Of a stretch of 64,000 bases of DNA, positions 34,226 through 47,697 are shown in pieces (the first letter of the stretch is position 1; every line of letters begins with the position of its first letter). The DNA is taken from positions 682,001-746,000 of the forward strand of contig JBLDXI010000001.1 of the NCBI GenBank assembly GCA_047495785.1, read 5' to 3'. Made by a program: the position numbers and the translations under genes. This DNA is from Lepidodermella squamata (Eukaryota; Gastrotricha). The notes beneath the pieces are model-generated. The model was given only the letters and a program-made list of their open reading frames with translations. It was not told the origin of the DNA and did no database searches.

Positions 34226-37200
34226 ATGGAAGCGGAGGAAGACGACCCAAACAACGAAGATGACGCCATGACGATCAGTGATGGTGATGATGAGGAGCCA
34301 CGGGCAGATCATTTACAGGATACCACTAACGCGCAGACTTTGAAAAGAAAACACGACTCTCCAACTGCGGCTGGTTCTAGTAAAATCAGCAATAAATTGA
34401 ATACGACAACCACAGACGACGACGAAGGCCAGTTATGTCCGATTTGTTTTGATACATGGACTTCAAGTGGATCTCATCGATTAGCAGCTCTTAAATGCGG
34501 TCATTTATTCGGTTACAGTTGTGTTAAACGATGGCTTAACACTCAGTTCCCGTACCGCTGTCCCACTTGTAACACCAAGGCGAAGAAATCGGACATTCGA
34601 TATATTTACGCAAGAAAATTAGTCGTTGTCGACAACAGTGAGATGGTCCGGCTAACGGAACAACTCGAGGCTGAACGAGAATTGAAGAGGCGGGCGGAAT
34701 TAGACACGGCCTCTGTTCGCTTGCTCTATCAACAAGTCGCGGACGATAATGAGCGGTTAAAAGCGCAGATTGAGGAAATCAAACGGACAATGGGCAGCAT
34801 GGCTGCGAATGGCGGTCACCAGACTCAAGCGTCAACCTCGTCACGTGCGACCTCAGGAAACGCACACTCTGACGAGCATGCGCTGCTCAATTTCGAGCGG
34901 AAGTTGAACATCTGCGATGTAAGCTTTACGTTTATTTTTCTCAGATTATAATATTTGATTGATGTGACGGCGAACAAATTTCAAGAAAATCCGTGCTGTA
35001 ATTTATTAACCCTTTAAGTACACTATAATGTGTATGCACAAACATTTCCTTTCATGTTGATTTGCGGTAGAGATAGCTAAGAAGAAGATTGGTTCAGAAA
35101 ATCTTGATCCTCATCGCTTGGGCCACCTGAGATGATTTTTTTTTGTGGTTGAAAGAAGAGAGTAATCATGTTTTATTTGAAAAACACTTATGACAGATAG
35201 ACCCTAACTGTTTGCCCTGAGACACATATAATTGAGTACTAACTAGAGCTATCTATCAATTTATTATATTTTTAAGGCGCATGAAGCGTCATATCTACTT
35301 ATTTCCATATATGTAAGTAGTAGTGGACAATCCGTCAGGAATCCTTAAGTACTGAAATTGAAATATCATCTTGCCAATTACAACCCTCGAGGTTTATCAT
35401 AGGCTTTTACAGGCGGGCCGCTTGGTTTGACCGGAGATTTCGCAACAAATCTTCCAGGGCCAATGAGGCTCGTAGCCGTCGCGAACGTAGAATCTATCAG
35501 GTTTGCTTTTATTCAGCCAGAACCACTGGCCCTCGCTCCAAGGTACCCATAATATCAATTTATTCAACTCGTCGCTGGATAGAGGAGTAATAAGTTGTTT
35601 ACAGTAACTTTTCTTAATATGAGAAACGAGACCGCCCAGTTGCGCGAACGTAATTTTGCACAGCTTGCAGGTAATTACACCCTATAATTGGAGTCTCGTT
35701 TTTTGGGCATAACGTAGCGCTCAACAACCACAGGTGTAAGGCCGAACAACAATTGATTGTGACCTGCCTTCCATTGCGACGCTTCAGCCTCACTGCTGAA
35801 CTGAACAACAAGCCATACGTCGGTCAACTCTTTACCGTTCGGCGCCAAATAGCGCCCCAGGACAAAAACGATTTGAGTCGAGAAATGTGTACGCAGCACG
35901 TCTTCCAGGTGTGCACGATTATTCGGTCTCAACCTCAATGAAAGCATCCGGAGCGAATTACAGGGTGTCCCGTACGTAACGCAAACAAACAAAATACGGG
36001 AAAAGGGATAAGAAACTCTAAAATGAGAGGTGAAAGTCATATCTCATGGCCAGAAAAATCATAAAATAATCTGAAATGCTATAAGAATATTGATCAGGTA
36101 TGTCTCTAGTGAATTAGATTAAAGAAATCCAAAGAAATGTGATCCAGCCAGGTAACAAAAACTGAAAATTAGCGAACCAGTTACCATCGGGATTTCAGGG
36201 ATTTCCCCGGTAAATTCTTAATTTCTTCGGTAAAATCGTGGATAAAGGATTGAAGATTCTCTCAGTGGGTTCAATTTCAAAAAATTAGTTCAATTTTCTT
36301 CAAATATTAGCAAAATTTCGAAATGCTTGCGCAAAATATTGGACACGTTGTATAATTGAGTACTAACTAGAGCTATATTGTTACAATGATTGTATTTTTT
36401 TAAGGCGCATTAACCATCAGATCACTTATTTCCATATAAGTGGTAGTGAACAATTCGACAGGAATCCGTAAGTACTGAAATTAAATTGTCATCAAGCGTA
36501 GACTTATTAGGATTAAGCTTTTGTTAAAGTTCGATGAGACTACGTGTTCACGGTTTACGGTGCCACGGGTTCCAACAAAAACGTCACTGACGTCGATAGA
36601 ATTCAATTTGTACACTTCAATCAGTTAAGGAACAGGTCAGGTAGTGCTCATGGTTGATCTTATCAGCGTCTTCCAACTGGGTCGGCGAAATTTCGATACG
36701 AGTTATCGGGTCAAGGATTATTCCCACTTACGTCTTCGGCTCTTTTAGAGTCGTATTCGTTATATAGTTGTTAGGATACTTTCCATATTCTTTCCAAAAA
36801 CTAGCTATTTTTTAATGTTATCTGGGCACGTGCGCTCCGATCCTTCAAAACCGCAGCAAAATGTACCGCATCAGGATGTATCGCAGCAGAATATTCCAAT
36901 AATTTGCCGAAATGTCTTTACGGACACTTTTTTTGCTTGCCTCTTCTTCTAGATGGCCAGGAGTTCACTGCACAAATGCATAAGTTGATTCAGAATGATG
37001 AATAGTATCTGCGGTTGTATCCGTTCTTAATGAATCGGAAGTTACATTCCTTGCTATAGCAATTAAAAGCGGTAAACATAATTACAGCTGTTCAAATTTT
37101 GTTATTTCTAGCAAGCTGGTCAAGCTCGTGTTTTTGCTTGGGAGTTCCGACTCGGTGTGGTGGCCATCGCAGTGCCATCTACGAATGACCTATTTCCCGG

Positions 37201-38590
37201 CTTTGGTATTCGCAAAGTCAGCACAGTCGACTGGCGACCGGGTCAATTTGTGCCCTTACACTCGAAAACTATCAAAGACATAGCGACCAAGCCGGCGCGA
37301 AACGCCGACGGCTATCTTCTCTCGGCTAGCATGGATGGCACCGTGAAGGTGACGTCTCTGAGTTGCAACCTAGCGGTCGTCAGCTACTCGGCGCAGAACG
37401 CGCAAGGTGGCCCGCTCGGCGCGTGGAGCTGCACGTGGCATTCGACCTCGCCGTTTTATTTCTACGCCGGTTACCAAAACGGTACGGTTCGATTATACGA
37501 CATACGCAAAAACGATCAATTTGTTCGTAAGTGAATCTCGCTTAATTAATTATTCAGCATTATGTTTTTACCCTTTATAGGTGAGATCCTTCCTATGGGA
37601 AGCACTGCTCCTGTGGTGACCTTGCAGCACGTAACACGAACCGGTGGCTCTAATGCCCTAAAGTTTGTTTAATTTAAGTTTTTCAATTGAATCTAATTAG
37701 TCGGTCCAAATTGTAATGAACTCATTTTTCGTGTGATGATGAAATATGTAATCATTTTAGATGGAGCTCGAAATTACCGTAGAACAAGGCAGATTTTAGA
37801 TTCTGATGATGATGCAATATTGCGTGCATCCCATGATTAATAAAAAAGGAGAAGTGATGCAATAATATTTCGTAGTAATCAATAACCGAGGAAATCATTG
37901 AAAAAATTTGCGTGAGAGCGAAACATGAAACGCCTATAAGTAAAGTGTTTGATATTTTGAAATGTAAGAAATGAAAATTATTTGGTGAGGAAGACAAGGG
38001 TTAAAAAATTCCACATCCTTTTAGTTTTTGTCTTCAACATTTTATTTTCCAGGGGTATTGTGGTCGGTCAACTCGATCGAATCAGCTTCCACGAAGAAAT
38101 AGGTGCGGAACCGAGCGGTGAAATTCTTTCTCACGTTCTCCAAATGGAGGGCGGTCTCGCTTCAGTTCATTTCGAGCCTATTACGGAGCATCTGCTCACT
38201 ACATTCCGCCCATCATCAAACTCAGCCACTGCTAATCGTATACGCCACAATATTTGCTCATTGGAAGTTTCTCATGTGGCTGGAACGCGAAGTGTATCTT
38301 TATCTGTCAAGCAAACGATTCTTGGCGGTCGGTCAATGAAGCTACTTTCTCGCAGCCGGCTGTTTCCAGTCGGCTCTTCTTTGTATCTGATTGCTGGTGA
38401 TGAAGAGGCAAAAGGTGTATGTGTTTGGGATGTCGGTGCCGATAAATTGCGGCAAAAGCTAGATCTTTCCTCGTCGATCTCCTGCGATTTGTTGCACATG
38501 GGCGGCCAGCAAGTTAACGACCCAGGCAAAATGCTCACCCTGGACGATGCTGGGAAGCTGTCTGTATTCCGCCTCGTAGCCTCGCAGTGA
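34226..38590 (+). CDS. RFWD3: RFWD3 RING E3 ubiquitin ligase
   Basis: Exons 34226-34918, 37112-37526, 37581-37662 and 38053-38590; 575 residues (human 774). RFWD3 ubiquitinates RPA and RAD51 at stalled forks and crosslinks. An acidic N-terminus precedes a RING finger (CPICFDTW ... CGHLFGYSC ... CPTCN, about residues 70-115), then a coiled coil (about 140-190), then WD40 repeats. The joined exon 1/2 reads KLNICDQAGQARVFAWEF, which aligns with the human segment before the propeller, and FLPGF-type and LLSASMDGTVK motifs follow. The long acidic and SQ-rich N-terminus of vertebrates is reduced. Intron 1 is 2,193 bp against 54 and 390 for the others; it contains a nested gene and two direct repeats. 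A poly(A) signal is at 38640. Confidence 0.93.
35229..35370 (+). repeat. direct repeat, copy 1, in RFWD3 intron 1
   Basis: About 141 bp starting TAATTGAGTACTAACTAGAG and ending near AGTACTGAAATT...CATC. A second copy in the same orientation lies 983 bp downstream at 36353-36493. The ends are nearly identical and the middle has small indels. The copy begins 27 bp beyond the stop codon of the nested antisense gene. Confidence 0.85.
35397..35947 (-). CDS. nested gene for a C2HC-finger protein of unknown function
   Basis: Two exons, 35947-35732 and 35681-35397, give 166 residues with a 50-nt intron; a donor 2 nt away would also keep phase but add nothing clear. I do not recognise the family. The first 70 residues look like a small alpha/beta domain (RAHLEDVLRTHF, then IVFVLGRYL and DVWLVVQFSSEAEA). 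The second exon opens with C-x2-C-x12-H-x5-C (TCKLCKITFAQLGGLVSHI), a zinc-finger spacing, followed by a tryptophan-rich tail. The gene lies antisense in RFWD3 intron 1 between two 141-bp direct repeats. Without the splice the frame breaks just before the finger, so a pseudogene with a frameshift is the alternative. The intact 95-codon second exon favours a real gene. Confidence 0.5.
36353..36493 (+). repeat. direct repeat, copy 2, in RFWD3 intron 1
   Basis: Second copy of the repeat at 35229-35370, same orientation. Shared blocks include TAATTGAGTACTAACTAGAG, TTTTTAAGGCGCAT, CTTATTTCCATATA and AGTACTGAAATT. It lies upstream of the nested antisense gene, so the two copies bracket it. Confidence 0.85.
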
Positions 38591-38639
38591 TGAAGAACCA
38601 CGTGTGCTCTTTCATAAATCAATGTCTCGTCTTTTCAGC

Positions 38640-38645
38640 AATAAA
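38640..38645 (+). terminator. poly(A) signal of RFWD3
   Basis: AATAAA 50 nt after the RFWD3 stop codon. Confidence 0.7.
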
Positions 38646-39757
38646 TATCAGGGTGTTTTATGCTTGTTTGCCGCGCCCACGCCGCTCGTTTTTTTGATAC
38701 GATAAAGCGGGAATTTTTGATAATAAAACAAACATCGACTTATCGCGCTTGTGTTTTTGTTTTTTGTTGATATGAGCGACATGATATGCAGGCCGAGAAA
38801 AGTTACCAATTTGAATTCAAAATTGTATCTGAAAAAGCACCGTCTGAAGCATCTTTATTGTAGCGCACAGCCCCTGTATTATTTAACAGCTTGAAAGAGT
38901 TGGTTCGTTTTTTGGCGTGCGTCTCATTATACTATCATGTCCTTTCAACCAATTCAATGCGTCTGATATGCCGCTGAGTCATACGTCAACATTTGAACAC
39001 TTGCCTACACTACTGAACTGGTTGTCATAATAAAGGTGATGTTAGTCTGCCATGCAACAGATCAACAGGTTAATCCACGCGAACACTATAAGGTGAAAGC
39101 GTTATAGTTGTCTGTAACCTCTTCGTCACGGAGAGTTATTACACTAAAGAGAAAATGACACGCAAGACGTCCAAAGCCGGCGATAATTGCCGCGGCTACT
39201 CCGGCAGCTGGAACTCAGCAAAAAGCTAGAACTTTGAAACACGGGGAAAATAAAAAGACAATGAATAATTATATTTTTAGATTTTTTATTTCACTTTTCC
39301 TCATCACATGCAACCCAAATACTTCACCATCACATAATTTCGAATAACACCTGCGCATCACTCTTACAGAGCAGAAGGAATAGACGCAAAAAGCAGCGAA
39401 TGTTGACTTTCGAAGTCTAATGAAAGCACTGTAGGAGCATGAACGACAGGCGCACGCGACCAACAATCCGAGACGAGAGCGAGATGAAAATATTCACCGA
39501 ATTTTTAATGCTATTACACTTTATACGAGCACAATTTTTGTCTAGATAGAGAGATACATCTCTTTTCGCCTAAAAAACTTTCTGTGACACCAATTGGCGG
39601 AGAAAAAGCGGCCACGACGGTATTCCGCCTTGGCGCGTTCCAAACATCCGCTCAATTTAAATATAATTATTTTAAAGTTTCTCAAGTGAAGTAATCGAGC
39701 CATACGACCGCCATTTACACCCACTACAGCGCCATCACTGAACTTGCCATGCTGCAT
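38646..39757. other. convergent intergenic region, RFWD3 / eEF1A
   Basis: 1.1 kb between two convergent genes. The right part is the eEF1A 3' UTR: TTTATT at 39285-39290 is an AATAAA on the minus strand about 470 nt beyond its stop. I see no other gene. A 24-codon open frame at about 39,154 is not supported by anything else. Confidence 0.45.
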
Positions 39758-41406
<1,649 letters not shown>

Positions 41407-41407
41407 C

Positions 41408-43237
41408 GGTAGTTGATATTTGCGTTAGACGCTGAAGAAGTGACTGAATACTAGGAGCGAACTTTGCAGAGTGAAGTAACCGTATTGCCGGCAACAAGGA
41501 TGTGAACAAATCGGTGACGTCAGGGGATTGCACGCCACGCCACGTGCACGCCGTTTTGCTACCCAAAAATTTGAAAACTTGGAAAAACCTAGCAATTTTG
41601 TAATTTGCAAAATTTGTTTATTAAAAATAAATTTCGATGAAAAATGCCGGCTTTGGCGCTAATTTCAAAAATCAGTAACCTCTCGCGACCACATTAGCTT
41701 GGCGCGCCCATCCTGGTCGATGGAAGACCGGCCAAGTGTGCCAATTCAACGTACACACATACCAAATGGAAATCCAGCAAACCACAAACCATGCTTGTCT
41801 CTCGTTTTAATCGAGACCTGCCGCCAGCTAAACTGGTTGTCTTGATCTGTGTGCTTTACCCGTACCAATATTACAAGTACTGATCACATAAACTCTCTTC
41901 AGCCTCTGATTCGTGCTGAGGTTCCACTAATTCTTTTCAAATGGATGATTATTCGCCGTAATCAAATCTTTCCTTTACCTGAAGATCCTCGGAGACTGAA
42001 AGCCGTGCTCGGAGACTGTAAAAGCGGAAAATGAAACATGAGGACGAATCCGTCTTCACCGAAGCAGAGGTCACTCACCACTTCGGCGCGCCTGTTGGAT
42101 GAAATACCACTCTATCAGTGAATCCGACTTACAAGTACTTACAAGCCGCCCCCTTGAAGGTATATGACATACTTTTGCTATCAGTAATTTCCTTACATCT
42201 AGCCTGTGGTCTGTGGCCATCTAGCTTCACCAGTGTAAGTGAAAAGCCACCGAACCATGGGTTCTGGAAAACAGTTAACATGCTGGTAGCAGCATTTGAA
42301 TTAGGTGGCAGATGTAGGAACCTCACAGGCAGTCGGCAATTCAGTTCTTGTTATTTCGTGAAGGTTTAGCCATTGGGCTCTTTTCCTCCAGGAAAAGGAA
42401 AAATCACGAATTTTCCGACATTTAATTGGGTCTCGTTTATGGGGGTAATTGATTTCATAACCGAGCAAGTTTGTAAGCAAGTTTTTGCAAATTGTAGTTG
42501 AATTTTCATTATATATACGAATTTCCCAGGGGCAATTTTATTTCGATTTGCTCGCGTTGGAGGCGAATGTAAATACTCGAACACAACATTTTCACGTCAT
42601 TTGTGAAAAAATTAACAATCGATCAAGCGGAGCAGTTAACTATGATTTTGTCTTGAAGAATTAAGGTTGTATCAGCGTGGCCACGTCATTAAATCAAACA
42701 ATTTGTTTCATTTGATGAATAGTTCCACAAATCTTGATTTTGCTATGTTTCTGCACAGGTCGGGCGAATAACATAGGTATCTCATCAAAGTTTATATTTC
42801 ATCGCAGGTTTTTCCCCATTAATGTTTTTTCCACAACCAGAAATGCTAAATGCTGTTTTCGATAGGTCCATATTTTAAGATTTTATTTATTCTGCTTGAT
42901 ATAGACTCCGGAGAGTCGATTCGACTTAGGCTAAAGATAGCGAAGTTCCTTTCCTGAAATGTGATTGACAGCCTATTCTATTAACTTACCTAATGACTTG
43001 GTTTTTCTTTTCGATGTTGATGATGTTAACAAATATTCTTCAATTATTTATTTATTCTCGTTTATAAAATTTATTCTCTCATTATTCTGGTACAATTGTT
43101 GACTTATGTACTCTCTGTCTTATTTTGCCTATCATTCATTTGAGTATATTTTGGCAAGGCATGTGTTTAGATGGCACCATTTTAAAATATGATGTGCGAA
43201 CTCTTCTGATTTCCCATGTTGTTTGGAGGTTGAAATA
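41408..43237. other. gene-poor AT-rich stretch
   Basis: No complete gene is supported. It contains the eEF1A promoter side. One plus-strand stretch (about 42,118-42,236) reads as a hydrophobic segment (YDILLLSVISLHLACG) and ends at a strong donor AGT|GTAAGT, which could be a signal-peptide exon of the candidate gene at 43.2-43.9 kb. No ATG was found in that frame, so it is not called as a gene. Confidence 0.35.
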
Positions 43238-43864
43238 AATGACGATGTGATGATGGCCTGCTTGTATTATTCTGTTCCGACAAGCACTTTGGCGGAGGTA
43301 TCAACAGAACTCGTTGAAAAAGCTTTGCAATTTCAGGTAATTTCTATAGATCTATAGATAGGAAAACTGGCTATATTGGAATTCGTTGTTACCGCCCCTC
43401 TCCATTCGAAATTTGATTTTTATTCGCAACAATAATAGGTACTGAAGCTTACCTCGTTCCAAGTGTAAACTTCGTTAACATATTGAGGGGGCGAAAATAG
43501 CACAAGTGTAAGTGACGAGGAAAACTACTCGTAACGACTGGTAAATCATATCCACAGGTGGCGCCGATCCATCTGAAGATTTTAAGTGATCCGTTGAGAA
43601 AATATCGAATTGAAAGGTATGCTTACGCTATTCAGGGGCAATAACTAGTGTAGAGAAAGCCATGGTCATTTCGGAATTACTCGTCGATCGCTGCCTACCT
43701 GTCGCTTTAGACATCATTTAATCGCTGAAGACTGTGGAAGCAATGACGGAAGCGGCCTTCCGTATATTATTACTATTGTTAATGAGTGCACATGTACAAA
43801 ATTTCACTGCAGTGAAGATGAGGTCAGTATTAAATCACTGAATATACCAATTTCCACGATTTGA
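43238..43864 (+). CDS. candidate cystine-knot hormone-like gene (partial model)
   Basis: Three segments join in phase across GT..AG introns: about 43238-43336, 43558-43616 and 43711-43864. The last exon carries a cysteine-rich C-terminus, C-x17-C-x-C-x4-C (EDCGSNDGSGLPYI, then VNECTCTKFHC), then runs to a TGA at 43862-43864. The spacing recalls the end of CTCK and glycoprotein-hormone beta (GPB5) domains, which end C-x15-18-C-x-C-x2-C. The first segment (MMACLYYSVPTSTL) has too few cysteines for a full knot, and the 5' end and signal peptide were not found; a hydrophobic exon at about 42.1-42.2 kb may belong to it. Treat this as a lead. A chance open stretch or a decayed gene is possible. Confidence 0.33.
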
Positions 43865-44380
43865 AGCTCTAATGCGCAAAAGAACATTTCGAAGGACTAG
43901 ACAATCAGGCACTTAAATAGGGCACATAAATTGAGCCAAAAAATGAATGCATTGATGAAGTCTGTGGCAGAGTGATTCGGCTCGCCCCTGTGTATTTCTA
44001 GCCACCAAGTCTATTGCTCGTTGTTGCCGACTACGCAGAGCGTGACCGAAGTATTACCATCTCATCCGAGTGATCACCTTTGTAGGTTAAACTCGGTATC
44101 ATTCGCTACGTAATGCGAGGCTGATACGAGTTCAACGTTAGGCAAAAGGCGAGAAAATGTTGTAGCAAACGCGCGAGTCATTGCCACATCATCATCCGAC
44201 ACTATCTCAAATTTTTAATCAAATCATTCGACTTTCGTTCGTTCGAGATGTAACTTACAAACAACTGAAAAAGATGGCTTCGATTTCGCCTCTTGTTTAT
44301 TCTTCATCTGATTGATCGCATTCGCGACCAAAGTCATGGCAGAGCGCGCTGAATAAACACAGTCCAAGGCGTTGCTGACG

Positions 44381-44641
44381 TTAGATTGAGCAAGTTCCCA
44401 AGACGGGGAGTTGGCTTCCGCCGGTTTCTCGATCGATATTTCGAGTAAACTTGAAACCGGCGCAAGACCGACTGATTTTCGAACGACACAGCTCGGTGTT
44501 AGTTTGTTGGTGCAAATCGTCATTGCTGATGATATCCGAGTACTTAATGTTGAGAAGATGCCTTAGCTGCCTACGGTGGTGAGCATGGAGTTTGTTCTGC
44601 ATGCCCTTGGTTAGTCCCTGGGTACAATATTCGTCCGGCAA
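44381..44641 (-). mobile_element. non-LTR retrotransposon remnant
   Basis: A minus-strand frame reads KLHAHHRRQLRHLLNIKYSD followed by IISNDDLHQQTNTE. This is the hallmark that follows the reverse transcriptase in many non-LTR elements (a histidine, RRQLR, then LGI and an N-x-DL block). No reverse transcriptase core is seen around it, so it is a short degenerate piece. A 99-codon overlapping frame (44224-44523) is not recognisable. Confidence 0.55.
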
Positions 44642-46220
44642 AATGTGAAAGATATTGAAGTAGCAAATTAATTACATCTCAAAAGGTGACTGCATCCCTC
44701 TTGAATCAAATTCTTGATCAATCAAGCTTTCGGAAAATTTGAAAAAATCGTTATGTTCGATCAAAATGTTGTTTATTGAAATCAACGAGCTCATTAAAAG
44801 AAACGTCATGAAATAATTGAATTGATGTTCATTAAAGTTTTCAAAGGACGATTCGGAAAGATGGCAGAATCGGCGGGGCAGCGGTATCTCAATCTGAAAA
44901 AAATAAATATAAAATGTAGACAACTGAAGCGTCCTCCGTCCTTAGTTTCATGAAGAAGAGGACCATCAAAAAATTGGCTGATAATTTAGCTTTACGAGGA
45001 ACAAACGGCTACTTACTAGGAGAAGCAGTCGAAATCGATAAAAGAAAAGCAGAACTCACATAAAACAGTCAGCAGCATAATGTCGGCCAGTATGTCGTGA
45101 TTGAATGTGTCCGATTAAGTACCGCTTAGAGTTGCCAGCGACAGTCAGCGCCTGAAACACAAGTTCAACAGATTAAGACTTAAGCAACGATAGTTGAATT
45201 CGATAAGTATATAGAGAAAAATCAGACAGTGGTAACGCGGAAATATCTTCAAAAAAATCTGAGGTGTCCTAAAAATCATCATTACAAGATGAATAGCTGG
45301 CAACTGGCATTTCCATTTTACTCACTTTAGCATAGTTCAGGTCTCGGGTTCACTGGATGCTTGCACAAGTTGAAGACGTATGGCGCGAATTGAGAGTCAT
45401 CTCAAACAATGACTGGCATAACAGCGATACAGTTTCTGAAATATAGCTGAAATGAATCTTCCGAGTTTACGAGGAGAAAACGAGAAGCTAGTAAATTCAG
45501 TCTAAATTTGGGCCACAGATACAGAAACCGCGCAGTCACAGCTCACAGCAAAGTTAACGCGGTAGGGTTGTGGGCCACGCATGTCCAATTTAACTTCAAT
45601 AATTCCTTACCTAAGCGAGACGATGATTGATGGATATTAGAACGCAGCAGCCATCTTGCTGGTGGGCTGAATCTGAAAATTTTAATTGACATTAGAACAT
45701 TGTGCAATCAAGATACTACTTAAAGTGATCGATTTTTATCAGCAATCCAAAATGGAAATAACATCAATTTAGTCAGACAGGTTCAGACAAAACATCATTT
45801 GAACAAAACGAGATGAAGCGTTAATCATGAAGCGTTATGTGACGTACCATCGAAAAATGTCAGCTGTTAGCAGCATCTTGAAAACGGGTAAATCGAGAGC
45901 GTGCCTGCAGTGCACAACGAACCTCAAAAGTAATCTTAGGTCATAACGAGAACGGGCATAATGTAAGTAGCTACCAAATAGACTCAATGAGTACAGTGAG
46001 CAGATGGATAATTCAGGGAGCGTTCAATCTTCTTAAATAGACACCAAGTGTTGACGCGTGGTAACGCAGAAGCGTGGCGAACATGTGTTTTGGTCAAGGT
46101 CAACCAACAAAATTTAATTTTTATAATAAACATATTTATATTTTAATTGTATAAAATTAAAATGATTAACGGCGTAGAAAAATAGCAGTAGGATTTATAT
46201 CGGGAAATTTTGTCATCGTT

Positions 46221-46257
46221 TTCTCTAAGGTTTTCCCTAAGGTTTTCCCTAAGGTTT
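46221..46257 (+). repeat. 12-bp tandem repeat, three units
   Basis: Three consecutive 12-bp units of the form TCCCTAAGGTTT, the first starting TCTC. It is too short to assign a role. Confidence 0.7.
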
Positions 46258-46586
46258 GCCGATCGACAATTTTCCCTCAGTAACTACTAAGCTGCTACCA
46301 CGCGAGACATTAGCCTTGAAAAGTTTAAGGTTCTCCATCGGCTGAACTGAAATGATTCGCTGGCATTCACTGACGGACCATTTTGCGAGTAAAATGTTGG
46401 CTTTCATTTGATTTCGAAGCTAAAGCCCTTAATTTCGAAATAATTAATTACTGGTAAAAGCTCATCGCTTTTCATGGCCGTATAAGTTTGAAGTATTCAG
46501 TTCGACCTGAAGTATCTCGAGACCTCATCTGTGAATGCTCGGTTTTCAAATGAAACCGACCTTCGTCGCAATCTTGGAAGATGTGA

Positions 46587-46784
46587 ATGATTTCATTATT
46601 GCTGCTGTTATCCGCCATACAAACGCTCATTCTGCGATCACCCGTACCCATAGCATTAGATGTGAATCGTGACCGAAAAGCTTATGGATTATCCAGGAAG
46701 GTGGGCTATTATACCTATTTGGTAGATAAATCATCATGTCGTAGTTATCGAAAAATATCCATTCAGTTAGATACCTACGCATGA
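46587..46784 (+). CDS. possible small secreted peptide
   Basis: A 65-codon frame starts MISLLLLLSAIQTLILRSPV, a credible signal peptide, and continues with a basic stretch (DVNRDRKAYGLSRK). After the RK there is a possible donor (AAG|GTGGGC), and an acceptor at about 46,849 leads to a 44-codon frame with a CCSC cluster, but the phases do not join simply. No family is recognised. In an AT-rich gene-poor region this may be chance. Confidence 0.22.
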   Translation: MISLLLLLSAIQTLILRSPVPIALDVNRDRKAYGLSRKVGYYTYLVDKSSCRSYRKISIQLDTYA

Positions 46785-47447
46785 AAACAAGCGTATGAAA
46801 AATAGATGTAAAAAGGTGTCGAAAATCTGTCGAAATTCTTTGCTTACAGGTATTTTCTCGAAAAGCATGGCAAGACTAGCAAAAATATATTATTCAGACG
46901 GCCGCAAACAGTGATCGCGCGATGTTTAGTACCAAGGTCTTGCTGCAGTTGCCCTCTAAAATTCCGCTTCAGGCATCGTTAGCGGCCTGATCGTTTTCAC
47001 GAAAGATGCGTTTGGGCTGTAAGCTGTAAGCCGATTGATATTGCAGTTTCCGACGCAGTTTTCCAGGGCATAATAAAAGACCCCTTCAAAGTATTCTACT
47101 TGGGCAAAGGCTTTCACAACATCGGCTTCAAAAGGTAGCGGCGGTTATGATTCACCGTAGTTTTGCCATTTACACTGGCTAACTTGCTCCGAAATTCTTG
47201 AGACTGAATCGTAGTCTTGGCTCTAAGTTTCATTTTTGATGATTTCATTGCCCTCATAGACATCTATGATTGCCCTCGATAGCTTAGACCGGTAATTTCT
47301 CAAGTAAATAACACCAGACGCACGATGCGTCGCTAGAATAAAGGTTCAAATTAACAAATGAATGAACAAATGAAAACGTTTTATTTTTTGTCCTCCTCGG
47401 CTGTAAAAAATGTGATGGCAATATATACAAGCCTTACCCGTGAGGGT

Positions 47448-47695
47448 TTAGGGGACGGCTGACGACGAGAGATCAGCTTCAGGAACGGTCGCGAACAATC
47501 TGCTTTTTCCCATGAATTCATAATTCTCTAAGCTGTTACATAATAGCTGCCATTCTTCCCGGTCTCTAGCTGTTATTTCCGCCAATTCTAAATCCGGAAT
47601 TTTGTGAATTTCGGTGCGTCGCGTCAAAAGGGTTGATTTACGGGGTCGCCCTCGTTTTTTGGGTTCATTAGGATCCCTGATACGTTTTTCATGTA
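47448..47695 (-). mobile_element. 3' end of a non-LTR retrotransposon, downstream part
   Basis: A minus-strand frame reads KKRGRPRKS and later ITARDREEWQLLCNSLENYE. The A-x-DR-x-x-W-x-L block is typical of the extreme C-terminus of non-LTR polyproteins. It abuts the TA-flanked element at 47698, whose other side carries the preceding part of the same kind of polyprotein. Confidence 0.45.
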
Positions 47696-47697
47696 TA

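Larger units (their letters stand above)
44924..47447. other. gene-poor stretch with no recognised gene
   Basis: About 2.5 kb, AT-rich. I found no homologous coding segment. It holds a short tandem repeat (46221-46257) and one small frame with a signal-peptide-like start (46587), both listed separately. Confidence 0.4.
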
